64,000 nt of DNA from Methanobacterium sp. UBA375. GTDB lineage: Archaea > Methanobacteriota > Methanobacteria > Methanobacteriales > Methanobacteriaceae. Made by a program: the position numbers and the translations under genes. Shown one piece after another: positions 41,027 to 49,586 of this stretch; the stretch's first letter is position 1; each line of letters begins with the position of its first letter. The stretch covers positions 801 through 64,800 of the forward strand of contig DAGC01000012.1 of assembly GCA_002495625.1 (NCBI GenBank), given 5' to 3'. The notes beneath the pieces were generated by a model. That model was not told where the DNA came from. It made no database searches and saw nothing but the letters and a program-made list of their open reading frames with translations.

Positions 41027-42568
41027 ATGGATGAAAAGTTAAACCAGGATGATGAGTTAAACCGGGGTGAAAAGTTAAACCGGGACGAGTTAAAAACGAA
41101 TGACCAGGTGGACGATGTCAGATCTGAAGAAAACTCCCCGGATGAGAAAATAATAGGCAAACCAGAATCCATGCTCGGCGAATTTCCCAGAAAAGGGGGC
41201 GACGCACCTACAGCAACCCATTACTGTCCTGGCTGTGGACATGGAATACTGCATAAACTCATAGCAGAAGCCATCGACCAGCTAGATATACAGGAACGCA
41301 CCGTAATGACCAGTCCAGTGGGATGTGCAGTCTTTGCCTACTACTACTTCGACTGTGGCCATGTCCAGGTAGCCCATGGCCGAGCACCCGCAGTGGGGAC
41401 CGGCTTATCCCGGGCAGAAGATGATGCCATAGTGATCCTCTACCAGGGAGATGGTGATCTAGCATCCATAGGTCTAAATGAAACCATACAGGCCGCCAAT
41501 AGGGGAGAAAAACTGGCAGTATTCTTCATAAACAACACGGTATATGGGATGACCGGGGGGCAGATGGCACCCACCACCCTCATAGGGGAAGTTACCGTGA
41601 CCTGTCCAGAGGGCAGGGATCCCCGGTACACCGGATATCCACTGCACATGTGCGAGTTACTGGATAACCTTGATGCACCGGTCTATATAGAACGGGTATC
41701 ACTCTCAGACCCATCACACATACGGAAAGCAAAAAAAGCGGTTACGAAGGCTTTACAGATACAGAAAGAAGGCAAAGGATATGCCTTTGTGGAATTCCTA
41801 TCACCATGCCCCACCAACCTCCGACTGGACGTGGAGGGTGTTCAGAAATTCTTGAACGAGGAGATGGAGAAGGAATTTCCACTGGCCACTTTCCGGGACC
41901 GTAGCCAGGAAGTGGAAAAACTGTGCCGGGGGGAAAGTGATTTTTCCAAGGAATCCCTGGATCGCATTTTTGAGGTCGAAGGAGAAAAGACCCTGGAAGC
42001 ACTTGACGACCCAGAGTTCGTACCAAGAGTTGCCAAGATATCTGGATTCGGTGGACAGGGAGTGATGAGTATGGGACTTACCCTGGCCCAGGCAGCCTAT
42101 AAAGCCAGGAGATACGTGTCATTTTACCCCACTTATGGCCCGGAACAGCGGGGAGGCACATCTGACTGTACCGTGGTGATCTCCGGTGAAACCATAAACT
42201 TACCCGTTGCTAATTCCTTAGATTTACTGGTGGCCTTAAACGAGCCCTCCCTGGAGAAATTCTCACACCAGGTTAAAAAGGGAGGAACCATCCTCTACAA
42301 CAGTGATCTAGGTGAATATGAAGGACCGGAAGGTGTTAAGACCATATCAGTACCTGCTTTAAGGATTGCAAAGAAATATGGGGTGGTTAAAGCCTTAAAT
42401 ACAGCGATGTTAGGGGTGGTGATGGCCATGACATCAACTGGACTTTCCCGTGAAGATTTCCGTCATGCAATCCAGGATACATTTGCCAAAAAACCTAAAC
42501 TGGCTGATTTGAACCTGGATATATTAGAAGCAGGGGCGGAGTGGGCCCGTGAAAATTTAGATCTATAA
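41027..42568 (+). CDS. vorA: 2-ketoisovalerate:ferredoxin oxidoreductase subunit VorA, beta-gamma fusion
   Basis: A 513-residue fusion. Residues about 1-50 are a hydrophilic extension built on hexapeptide repeats (KLNQDD, ELNRGE, KLNRDE). The beta, TPP-binding domain follows (HYCPGCGHGI, TSPVGCAVFAYYYFDCG, GDGDLASIGLNE, FFINNTVYGMTGGQ), then the gamma domain (about 335-513: ISGFGGQGVMSMGLTLAQAA, YGPEQRGGTSDCTVVIS). Beta-gamma order is the reverse partner choice of the gamma-alpha fusion at 17.9 kb. The ATG at 41027 has GGAGGTGA at ideal distance; one at 41021 is too close. The extension seems absent from typical VorA and may be lineage-specific. Confidence 0.88.
   Translation: MDEKLNQDDELNRGEKLNRDELKTNDQVDDVRSEENSPDEKIIGKPESMLGEFPRKGGDAPTATHYCPGCGHGILHKLIAEAIDQLDIQERTVMTSPVGCAVFAYYYFDCGHVQVAHGRAPAVGTGLSRAEDDAIVILYQGDGDLASIGLNETIQAANRGEKLAVFFINNTVYGMTGGQMAPTTLIGEVTVTCPEGRDPRYTGYPLHMCELLDNLDAPVYIERVSLSDPSHIRKAKKAVTKALQIQKEGKGYAFVEFLSPCPTNLRLDVEGVQKFLNEEMEKEFPLATFRDRSQEVEKLCRGESDFSKESLDRIFEVEGEKTLEALDDPEFVPRVAKISGFGGQGVMSMGLTLAQAAYKARRYVSFYPTYGPEQRGGTSDCTVVISGETINLPVANSLDLLVALNEPSLEKFSHQVKKGGTILYNSDLGEYEGPEGVKTISVPALRIAKKYGVVKALNTAMLGVVMAMTSTGLSREDFRHAIQDTFAKKPKLADLNLDILEAGAEWARENLDL
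41036..41089 (+). repeat. Three 18-bp tandem repeats at the vorA 5' end
   Basis: Units at 41036-41053, 41054-41071 and 41072-41089 share the core GTTAAACC(A/G)GG and encode KLNQDD, ELNRGE and KLNRDE. A weaker fourth partial copy (TTAAAAACGAATGA) follows. The unit keeps the reading frame. Confidence 0.75.
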
Positions 42569-42609
42569 GTTATCGACCGTGAGAATCTGGGGGCCGTTAA
42601 ATTTAAAAT

Positions 42610-43080
42610 TCAGGGGTTCATGGTTAATTTTTCAATTTCGTTCTCTTTAGGTAATTTAACGATTTTAAGCCAGAATTCCTGGATGGCATCTATTACCTTT
42701 ATAAAACGGTCCAGATCGACTGGTTTGGTTATGAAGGAATTGGCACTGTACCGGTAGGTTTCGATTATATCCTTCTCTTCCCGGGAAGTGGTTAAGACGA
42801 TTACCGGTATGCACATCAGCCGGTCATCATTCTTTATTTCCTTTAAAACTTCTTTCCCATCTATTTTAGGGAGGTTAAGATCGAGTAAAATAAGGTCAGG
42901 CAGGGACAAGCTGGTGAACTTTCCTTCCTGGTGAAGCATCTGGAGGGCTTCTTCACCATCAAAAGCAACATTAACCTGATTTTTGACATCAGCATCCTTG
43001 AATAATTCCTTTATTAAGCGTATATCTCCAGGATTATCCTCTACCAGCATAATTTCCACTGGTATATCTGTATCTTCCAT
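42610..43080 (-). CDS. Stand-alone response regulator, Rcp1-type
   Basis: A 156-residue single receiver domain without an output domain. The acidic pocket is VEDN, the phosphoacceptor is Asp67 (LILLDLNLP), the switch Thr is in VIVLTTSREE, and the conserved Lys is in FITKPVD. The insert between the acidic pocket and the phosphoacceptor and the DNPGD start fit Rcp1-like regulators that pair with histidine kinases of the HisKA/GAF type. The giant kinase at 8.7-13.8 kb is a possible partner, but linkage is weak at 29 kb. GGTGAT precedes the ATG. Confidence 0.9.
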   Translation of the reverse strand: MEDTDIPVEIMLVEDNPGDIRLIKELFKDADVKNQVNVAFDGEEALQMLHQEGKFTSLSLPDLILLDLNLPKIDGKEVLKEIKNDDRLMCIPVIVLTTSREEKDIIETYRYSANSFITKPVDLDRFIKVIDAIQEFWLKIVKLPKENEIEKLTMNP

Positions 43081-43454
43081 TAAATCACCAAATCCATTTT
43101 TTTATTTGAATTTGTGTAAAGTAGCATTGATACATGGGATAGATTGGAATATACCTGCTGAATTTCGAATTATCCCTTGCAATTAATTATGTTATCCGGG
43201 GGTAATAAAATCATCGGTCTATAAATTTATTTTTAAAGGAATTCATGAATAAAAATTTAATATTATGTAATAAATATTTCCAAAATAATTAATGGAGATT
43301 TTGGTGGGATTAAATTCACAATTTAGATGGTATAAGAGGAAATTTTGTGATTAATTTGGAGAAATTTTCGAAAAATCCAACGATGAAATATTTAAGATTC
43401 CTACATCTAACTATTAGATGATCTAAAATTTTGTTTAAATTAAAGGTGGGGACT
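43081..43454. other. Intergenic region before the Xth-type nuclease
   Basis: About 370 AT-rich bases separating the divergent response regulator and nuclease genes. I see no gene. It contains promoter elements for both sides and the inverted repeat described at 43404. Confidence 0.5.
43386..43420 (+). promoter_or_regulatory. xth promoter with inverted repeat at the likely start site
   Basis: A TATA-like AAATATTTAAG (43386-43396) is followed 8 bases later by the inverted repeat CATCTAA-CTA-TTAGATG (43404-43420, seven-base arms). Transcription should start near 43413, inside the repeat, which is where an archaeal repressor would sit. Confidence 0.45.
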
Positions 43455-44237
43455 GTGGACAGAAAGGTAAGGATCATCTGTTGGAATGTGAACGGAATAA
43501 GGGCAGTACATAAAAAAGGATTTAGAGACTGGTTTATCCAGGAGCAACCGGATATCCTCTGTCTGCAGGAGACTAAAGCAACCAGAAAGCAATTTCCACC
43601 GGATATAAGGAGTGTGGAAGGTTATCACGCCTATTTCTCTGAAGCAGAAAGGAAAGGATACAGTGGGGTGGCCTTATACACGAAGGAGAAACCATTAAAG
43701 GTAGAGAAAGGTTTAGGAGTATGGGAATTCGACCGGGAAGGACGAACCATTATCGCAGACTACGGTGACTTCGTGCTCTTGACCATATACTTCCCCAACG
43801 GCAAAATGTCCCCGGAAAGACTGCAGTTCAAGATGGACTTCTACGATACCTTCTTGGAATACGCAGACAAACTCAAGGACGAAGGTAGAAATCTGGTGAT
43901 ATGCGGAGACCTGAACACCGCCCATAAAGAGATCGACATCGCCCGTCCCAAGGAAAATAGTAAAATTTCAGGATTTTTACCAGAGGAAAGAGCATGGATA
44001 GATACATTTTTAAGCCATGGATACGTGGACACCTTTCGTGAATTCAATAAAGATCCAGAACAGTACTCCTGGTGGAGTTACCGTACCAGGGCACGGGAGA
44101 GAAATGTTGGATGGCGGCTTGATTATTTCTTCGTAAACAAGGAATTAATGGACCATGTGGAGTCATCGTACATCTTAACCGATGTGATGGGTTCAGATCA
44201 CGCGCCCATTGGTTTGGATCTGCTCTGGGAAGATTAG
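43455..44237 (+). CDS. xth: Exonuclease III family AP / uridine endonuclease
   Basis: A 260-residue ExoIII/APE1-type nuclease. Motifs are ICWNVNGIRAVHKKGF, LCLQETKA (metal Glu), GYSGVALYTK, CGDLNTAHKEIDI, WWSYRTRARERNVGWRLDYFF and SDHAPIGLDL with the catalytic His. It cuts DNA at abasic sites; the homologue Mth212 of Methanothermobacter also nicks at deoxyuridine, standing in for uracil glycosylase. Whether this protein shares that activity is inferred. The GTG at 43455 with AAAGGTGG upstream is the best start; an in-frame TTG lies at 43431. Confidence 0.9.
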   Translation: MDRKVRIICWNVNGIRAVHKKGFRDWFIQEQPDILCLQETKATRKQFPPDIRSVEGYHAYFSEAERKGYSGVALYTKEKPLKVEKGLGVWEFDREGRTIIADYGDFVLLTIYFPNGKMSPERLQFKMDFYDTFLEYADKLKDEGRNLVICGDLNTAHKEIDIARPKENSKISGFLPEERAWIDTFLSHGYVDTFREFNKDPEQYSWWSYRTRARERNVGWRLDYFFVNKELMDHVESSYILTDVMGSDHAPIGLDLLWED

Positions 44238-44322
44238 TTTAAAAGAAGATTAGTCTTAAAATCTAAGAATAAACTTAGAACTCACGTTTAAAAATATTTT
44301 ATTGGAATATGAGGAAAATATA

Positions 44323-45636
44323 ATGACTTACAAAGGAATCTGTAAAGAATTTTTAGAATCTTGCGGTTTATCAATCGGTGATAGAGTATCCATCATTAAA
44401 AAGGACATTAAATATAAGGGGATGATTTTAAACCGGGCAGAGGCCACAGATGATAAACATCTGGTCCTTAAACTGGATAACGGTTACAACATAGGCGTGG
44501 ATATAACCGATGCCCAGGTAGAGCTCCTGGAGACTGGCGAGAAACCGAAGATCGAATTACCACCCCTGGATGTGGAAAGAGACCCTGGAAAGATGGATAT
44601 CTCCATAATATCCACCGGGGGGACGGTGGCATCCATAATTGATTATAAGACTGGGGCAGTACATCCTGCCTTCACTGCAGATGATCTTCTGAGGGCCAAT
44701 CCGGAACTGGTGGAACAGGCCAACATCCAGGGAAAGGCTGTGCTGAACATCTTGAGCGAGAACATGACCCCGGACTACTGGGTTAAAACAGCCCGTTCCA
44801 TAGCCCAGGAGATAAATCAGGGAGCTGATGGGGTGGTACTGGCCCATGGAACCGATACTATGCATTACACCTCAGCAGCGTTGAGTTTTATCATGGACAC
44901 GCCGATCCCGGTGATAGTCACTGGGGCCCAGAGAAGTTCCGACCGGCCGTCATCCGATGCCTTTTTAAACCTCACAAGTTCGGTAACTGCGGCTAAGTCA
45001 GATATCGCTGAGGTCCTGGTTTGCATGCACGCCACCATGGATGACACCTACACCCACCTTCACCTGGGTACCAAAGTCCGGAAGATGCACACATCCCGCA
45101 GAGACACCTTCCGATCAGTAAACACCGAGCCCCTGGCCCGAATTCTGGATGGGGAACTGGAAATTCTGGACGAAACATTCAGCTACAATCAGAGGAGTGA
45201 AGGAGAAGTAGAGCTGCAGGACTCCCTGGAAGAGAAAGTGGCGTTTATAAAGAGCTACCCTGGTATTGGGGCCGATGCAATAAATTACTACATAGACCGT
45301 GGATTTAAAGGAATGGTAATAGAGGGAACTGGACTGGGCCACTGCCCTGAAGAACTCTTACCAACACTTGCCCGGGCTAGAGATGAAGAAATCCCAGTGG
45401 TAATGTCTTCTCAGTGCTTATACGGAAGAATCAATATGAATGTGTACAGCACCGGTCGTAAACTCTTAGAAGCCGGTGTGATCCCTGCCCAGGACATGCT
45501 GCCCGAGACGGCCTATGTAAAACTGGTATGGGTTCTGGGCCAGACACAGAACCTCGATGAAGTTACCGGTATGATGCAGACTAATTTAAAGGGAGAAATT
45601 CGCAACATCAGTTCCCAGAAATACTTCCTGATATAA
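44323..45636 (+). CDS. gatD: Glu-tRNA(Gln) amidotransferase subunit D
   Basis: A 437-residue amidase subunit of the archaeal GatDE complex, which converts Glu-tRNA(Gln) to Gln-tRNA(Gln). The N-terminal part (to about 85) is a small beta-barrel domain. The rest is L-asparaginase-like: ISIISTGGTVASII with the first catalytic Thr, AHGTDTMHYTSAALSF with Thr-Asp, and VTGAQRSSDRPSSDA. It supplies ammonia to GatE. The ATG at 44323 has GAGG eight bases upstream. gatE follows 89 nt later on the same strand. Confidence 0.95.
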   Translation: MTYKGICKEFLESCGLSIGDRVSIIKKDIKYKGMILNRAEATDDKHLVLKLDNGYNIGVDITDAQVELLETGEKPKIELPPLDVERDPGKMDISIISTGGTVASIIDYKTGAVHPAFTADDLLRANPELVEQANIQGKAVLNILSENMTPDYWVKTARSIAQEINQGADGVVLAHGTDTMHYTSAALSFIMDTPIPVIVTGAQRSSDRPSSDAFLNLTSSVTAAKSDIAEVLVCMHATMDDTYTHLHLGTKVRKMHTSRRDTFRSVNTEPLARILDGELEILDETFSYNQRSEGEVELQDSLEEKVAFIKSYPGIGADAINYYIDRGFKGMVIEGTGLGHCPEELLPTLARARDEEIPVVMSSQCLYGRINMNVYSTGRKLLEAGVIPAQDMLPETAYVKLVWVLGQTQNLDEVTGMMQTNLKGEIRNISSQKYFLI

Positions 45637-45725
45637 ATTGCGAATTAAATAAATGTTCTCCCAATACAGTAAAGCAATAAATAATGTTCCAATACAATAA
45701 AATCACAATTAAACGGTGAAATAAT

Positions 45726-47609
45726 ATGGACTATGAAAAACTGGGCCTTAAAATGGGCCTGGAAGTACATCAACAACTCGATACCAATCAAAAATTATTC
45801 AGCCCCTGTAAATGTCAGCTCACTGATAAAAAACCAGAGCTCAAGATCACGAGAAAATTGAGGCCAACACAGAGTGAATTGGGTAAGATAGACCGGGCTG
45901 CCTTTGAAGAATCCCGTAGAAAACTCCAGTTTATATACGAATCATACGACTACGACACCTGTCTGGTGGAGGCAGATGAAGAACCACCACACCCCCTGAA
46001 TCTGGAAGCACTAGATGTGTCACTCGTAATTTCAACCCTACTGAACATGCAGGTAGTGGACGAATTCCACACCATGAGAAAACAGGTCATAGATGGAAGT
46101 AACACGGGAGGTTTCCAGAGAACAGGCCTGGTAGCCACCGACGGATATGTAGATACACCTCATGGCATAGTGGCCATAGAAAATCTCTGTCTGGAAGAAG
46201 ACGCAGCTAGGAGAATAGGTGAAAAAAAGGGACGGGCTATTTTCCGGTTGGACCGTTTAGGAATCCCCCTGGTGGAGATAACCACTGATCCCAGTATCAA
46301 AAAACCAGAACAAGTAAAAGATGTTGCCTACCAGTTAGGTCAGATCCTGAGAAGCACCAGGGTCAAAAGGGGACTGGGAACCATCCGTCAGGATCTGAAC
46401 ATATCCATCAGTGAAGGGGCCCGGGTAGAAATTAAAGGAGTCCAGGACCTGGATTTGATGCCTACCATGGTGGAAAACGAGGTTAAAAGACAGATAAACC
46501 TCCTTGAAATCAAAGATGAACTCGAGAAGAGAAATGCACAGGTTCACGATGAAATATATGATGTGAGTGAGATATTCCAGAAGTCAGAGTCCAAGATCAT
46601 CGAGAGAGCTCTCTCCCAGAAAGGGGTGATCATGGCCGTTAAACTCGGCGGATTCATCGGCCTGATCGGTAGGGAAATCCAGCCAGGAAGACGGCTAGGA
46701 ACTGAACTTGCAGGATACGCCAAGAAGATGGGTGTATCAGGCATCTTCCACACAGACGAACTTCCCTCCTATGGAATAAGCCAGGAAGAGGTTGAGGCCG
46801 TATTAAAATTCATGGACGCATCAGAAGGTGATGCCTTTATCCTGGTGGCAGACCAGGAAGAGAAGGCAAGAAACGCCCTTATAGAGGTGCAGAGAAGGGC
46901 GAAAACAGCCCTAAGGGGAGTTCCTGAGGAGACCAGGAAGGCACTGGATGATGGAAACACAGAGTATCTACGCCCACTACCCACGGCCAGTAGAATGTAC
47001 GTGGAGACAGATATACCCACCACCAGGATACCCCGAGAATATCTGGAGGAAATAAAATCCAACCTCCCAGAACTTCCAGATGCCAAAAAGAAGAGGATAA
47101 TGGAGACATATAACCTGACAGATGATATTGCCACCAGCCTGGTTAAACAGGATAAGGCCGGTGATTTCGAGAAGATAATGGAAGAAGTTAAAGATATAAA
47201 CCCGGTGGTCCCCGCATCCAACCTGGCCTACACCTTCAAGGAACTTCGAAGGGAAGGCTGTGATATTGGGAAGGTGGACGTAGATGTTTTAATTGAGATT
47301 TACAGCTACGTGGCGGATGATACCATACCCGCTCAATCAACCCCCACTATAATAAGGGATGCCTGTACTGGCCTAACACCCGCTGAATCAATAAAGAAAC
47401 ACGGACTTAAGAAACTGGGCGAAGAGGAAGTAGAAGGTATCATCGATGATTTAATCGGTTCTAATGAGACTTTAATCACTGAAAGGGGGATGGCAGCCAT
47501 AGGTTCCCTCATGGGAATGGCCATGAAGAAGCTTAAGGGTAAAGCCGATGGTAAACTGGTCAACCGATTAATAAAAGAAAAATTAATTAAATTGGTTGAC
47601 GATAGATAA
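45726..47609 (+). CDS. gatE: Glu-tRNA(Gln) amidotransferase subunit E
   Basis: A 627-residue kinase/tRNA-binding subunit of GatDE. The GatB-like cradle occupies the N-terminal half (KMGLEVHQQLDT, CKCQL, RKLRPTQSELG, TGGFQRTGLVATDGYVDTPH, RLDRLGIPLVEITTDP). An AspRS-like GAD insertion follows (about 290-400), and the C terminus holds the helical and YqeY-like tail (TLITERGMAAIGSLMGMAM). It phosphorylates Glu-tRNA(Gln) before amidation. GGTGA before the ATG supports the start. trxB starts 26 nt downstream. Confidence 0.96.
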   Translation: MDYEKLGLKMGLEVHQQLDTNQKLFSPCKCQLTDKKPELKITRKLRPTQSELGKIDRAAFEESRRKLQFIYESYDYDTCLVEADEEPPHPLNLEALDVSLVISTLLNMQVVDEFHTMRKQVIDGSNTGGFQRTGLVATDGYVDTPHGIVAIENLCLEEDAARRIGEKKGRAIFRLDRLGIPLVEITTDPSIKKPEQVKDVAYQLGQILRSTRVKRGLGTIRQDLNISISEGARVEIKGVQDLDLMPTMVENEVKRQINLLEIKDELEKRNAQVHDEIYDVSEIFQKSESKIIERALSQKGVIMAVKLGGFIGLIGREIQPGRRLGTELAGYAKKMGVSGIFHTDELPSYGISQEEVEAVLKFMDASEGDAFILVADQEEKARNALIEVQRRAKTALRGVPEETRKALDDGNTEYLRPLPTASRMYVETDIPTTRIPREYLEEIKSNLPELPDAKKKRIMETYNLTDDIATSLVKQDKAGDFEKIMEEVKDINPVVPASNLAYTFKELRREGCDIGKVDVDVLIEIYSYVADDTIPAQSTPTIIRDACTGLTPAESIKKHGLKKLGEEEVEGIIDDLIGSNETLITERGMAAIGSLMGMAMKKLKGKADGKLVNRLIKEKLIKLVDDR

Positions 47610-47635
47610 GGTAACAAAAATTGGGTTTGTGTCAT

Positions 47636-48553
47636 ATGGATAACTGTGATGTAATTATCATTGGTTCCGGGCCGGCTGGGCTCACTGCTGCTCTTTATTG
47701 CGGTAGACAGAGTCTTAAAACTCTGGTTCTGGAGAAAGCTCTCATTGGTGGAATGGGGGCCATGGTTCCCCGCATGGAAAACTATCCTGGATTTGAACAG
47801 ATCCCTGGTAAACAACTCATAGAGTTCATGAAAAACCAGACCCTGAAATATGCGGAAATTAGGGACAGGGAAGATGTGCAGAATATAGAGTTACTAGATG
47901 ACGGAAACTTAACTGTCCACACCAAAGACAACACCTACCAGGCCCGAGCAGTTATTTTAGCCACCGGTAGCAAGCACCGTCAACTGGGAGTCCCTGGTGA
48001 GGGGAAATTATTAGGAAAGGGAGTTGCCTTCTGCGCAACATGTGACGGACCCCTCTTCATAGACCGAAAAGTGGTGGTGGTGGGCGGTGGAAATGGTGCT
48101 GTACAGCAGGCCATCTACCTGGATGATATAGGTGTTCTGGTTGCTCTGGTACATCGTAGGGGTGAATTAAGGGCGGAAAACTACCTTCAAGAACTCATGA
48201 AGGAAAGAGAGATACCCATTATCTGGAATTCAACTGTAGAAGAGATCAAGGGAGATATGACAGTAGAAAGTGTCCTTTTAAATAACACAATGACTGGAGA
48301 ACAGGAAGATCTGCCAATAGACGGAGTTTTTATAGCGGTAGGTGAGATACCAGCCAACCAGTTAGCCAAAAATTTAGGGGTTGAACTGGATAAAAGAGGT
48401 TATATAATCACAGATAAAGCTCAAAAAACCAATATTCCCGGTGTGTACGCAGCAGGAGATATAACAGGCGGTTTCAATCAATGGGTGATTGCCTGTGGTG
48501 AAGGTGCTATCGCAGCCCTTTCAGCATATGAACACATCCAGATGAAGAAGTAA
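47636..48553 (+). CDS. trxB: Thioredoxin reductase
   Basis: A 305-residue flavoprotein with the FAD site VIIIGSGPAGLTAALYCGR, the redox-active pair CATC (FCATCDGPLF), the nucleotide site VVVVGGGNGAVQQA, and the C-terminal FAD motif PGVYAAGDITGGFNQ. It reduces thioredoxin; electron donor may be NADPH or, as in some methanogens, F420H2-related systems, since the nucleotide-site basic residues are not clear (VHRRGELRAE is present). It follows gatE by 26 nt and could be co-transcribed. The ATG at 47636 is preferred to an in-frame TTG at 47621. Confidence 0.92.
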   Translation: MDNCDVIIIGSGPAGLTAALYCGRQSLKTLVLEKALIGGMGAMVPRMENYPGFEQIPGKQLIEFMKNQTLKYAEIRDREDVQNIELLDDGNLTVHTKDNTYQARAVILATGSKHRQLGVPGEGKLLGKGVAFCATCDGPLFIDRKVVVVGGGNGAVQQAIYLDDIGVLVALVHRRGELRAENYLQELMKEREIPIIWNSTVEEIKGDMTVESVLLNNTMTGEQEDLPIDGVFIAVGEIPANQLAKNLGVELDKRGYIITDKAQKTNIPGVYAAGDITGGFNQWVIACGEGAIAALSAYEHIQMKK

Positions 48554-48604
48554 CTCCTTTTTTTAAGACTTAATTTTAATTTTATTCAAAGACATGGTAT
48601 CATA

Positions 48605-49447
48605 ATGACATTTGACGTACGTTTCGGTCCCGCAGGACTTCCTGTAGGATATAAAGGTAAATCTAATCAAGTCTGTAGTTATATCAGGGAAATAGGATTG
48701 GGTGCCTATGAATATCAAGCCACCTATGGGGTGCGTGTTTCAAAACAATCCGCCCTTAAACTGAAGGAAAACTCCCGGGATAATGATATCCTGGTTTCCA
48801 TGCACGGTCCCTATTATATTAATTTATCCTCAAATAAGGATGAAGTGGTGGAGAGATCCATCGAGAGGTTGATCCAGTCGGCCCGGGCTGCAGAGTGGAT
48901 GGGAGCCTACCGGGTAGTGTTTCACCCAGGTTTTTATACCAAACAAACCCCGGAAGAAGCTATGGAAAAGTTAAATAAAGCAGTGGATGAATTAACTGAA
49001 CAATTAGAATCCCTGCAAATTAGGGATTACACCTTCGCACCAGAGACCACCGGTAAAAAATCTCAGCTGGGAAATCTCAAGGAGATAATAGAGATTTGCC
49101 AGCGGCATGAAAAATTCGCACCCACGGTAGACTTCGCCCACCTGCATGCCAGGGAATGCGGATTGTTTAAGGATAAAGATGATTATGGGAGGGTGTTTAG
49201 TTTATTAGAAGATGAACTGGGTATAGATACGCTGCACTGTCACTACACCCATATTGAATTTACTGATAAAGGGGAAAGAAGACACCACATCCTCTCTGAG
49301 GATTATGGTCCTCCACTGGAACCTCTCCTTGAGGAAATAATTGAAAGGGGATGGGATGTCACCCTCATATGCGAAACTCCCCTGCGAGATAGGGATGCTA
49401 TTTTGATGAAGAGGGATTATAGAAATATTTTAAAGGATAAGATCTAG
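48605..49447 (+). CDS. nfo: Endonuclease IV-like AP endonuclease
   Basis: A 280-residue TIM-barrel nuclease of the AP endonuclease 2 family. Metal-ligand regions are SMHGPYYINLSS, VFHPGFYTK, APETTGKKSQLG (Glu), PTVDFAHLHARECG (Asp/His), CHYTHIEFTDKGERRHH and the final LICETPL (Glu). It should cut 5' of abasic sites. Another AP nuclease (Xth type) lies 5 kb upstream, so the window encodes both families. It stands 51 nt after trxB on the same strand. Confidence 0.85.
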   Translation: MTFDVRFGPAGLPVGYKGKSNQVCSYIREIGLGAYEYQATYGVRVSKQSALKLKENSRDNDILVSMHGPYYINLSSNKDEVVERSIERLIQSARAAEWMGAYRVVFHPGFYTKQTPEEAMEKLNKAVDELTEQLESLQIRDYTFAPETTGKKSQLGNLKEIIEICQRHEKFAPTVDFAHLHARECGLFKDKDDYGRVFSLLEDELGIDTLHCHYTHIEFTDKGERRHHILSEDYGPPLEPLLEEIIERGWDVTLICETPLRDRDAILMKRDYRNILKDKI

Positions 49448-49586
49448 TTAAGAAAAAGTGAACTGGTTTTCATGAAAAACTTTTTATCCTTACAAAAATA
49501 GAATTTAGTGCAATATTACAAACAAGTTTTTATAAGATAATAAACCATTCTATTAAAAAATTTAATTAAAGAGAGTAGGTAATTAT

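Noticed and set aside
41027..41176. vorA N-terminal region as a separate small gene
   Set aside because: It is in frame with vorA, has no stop, and uses the same strong ribosome site.
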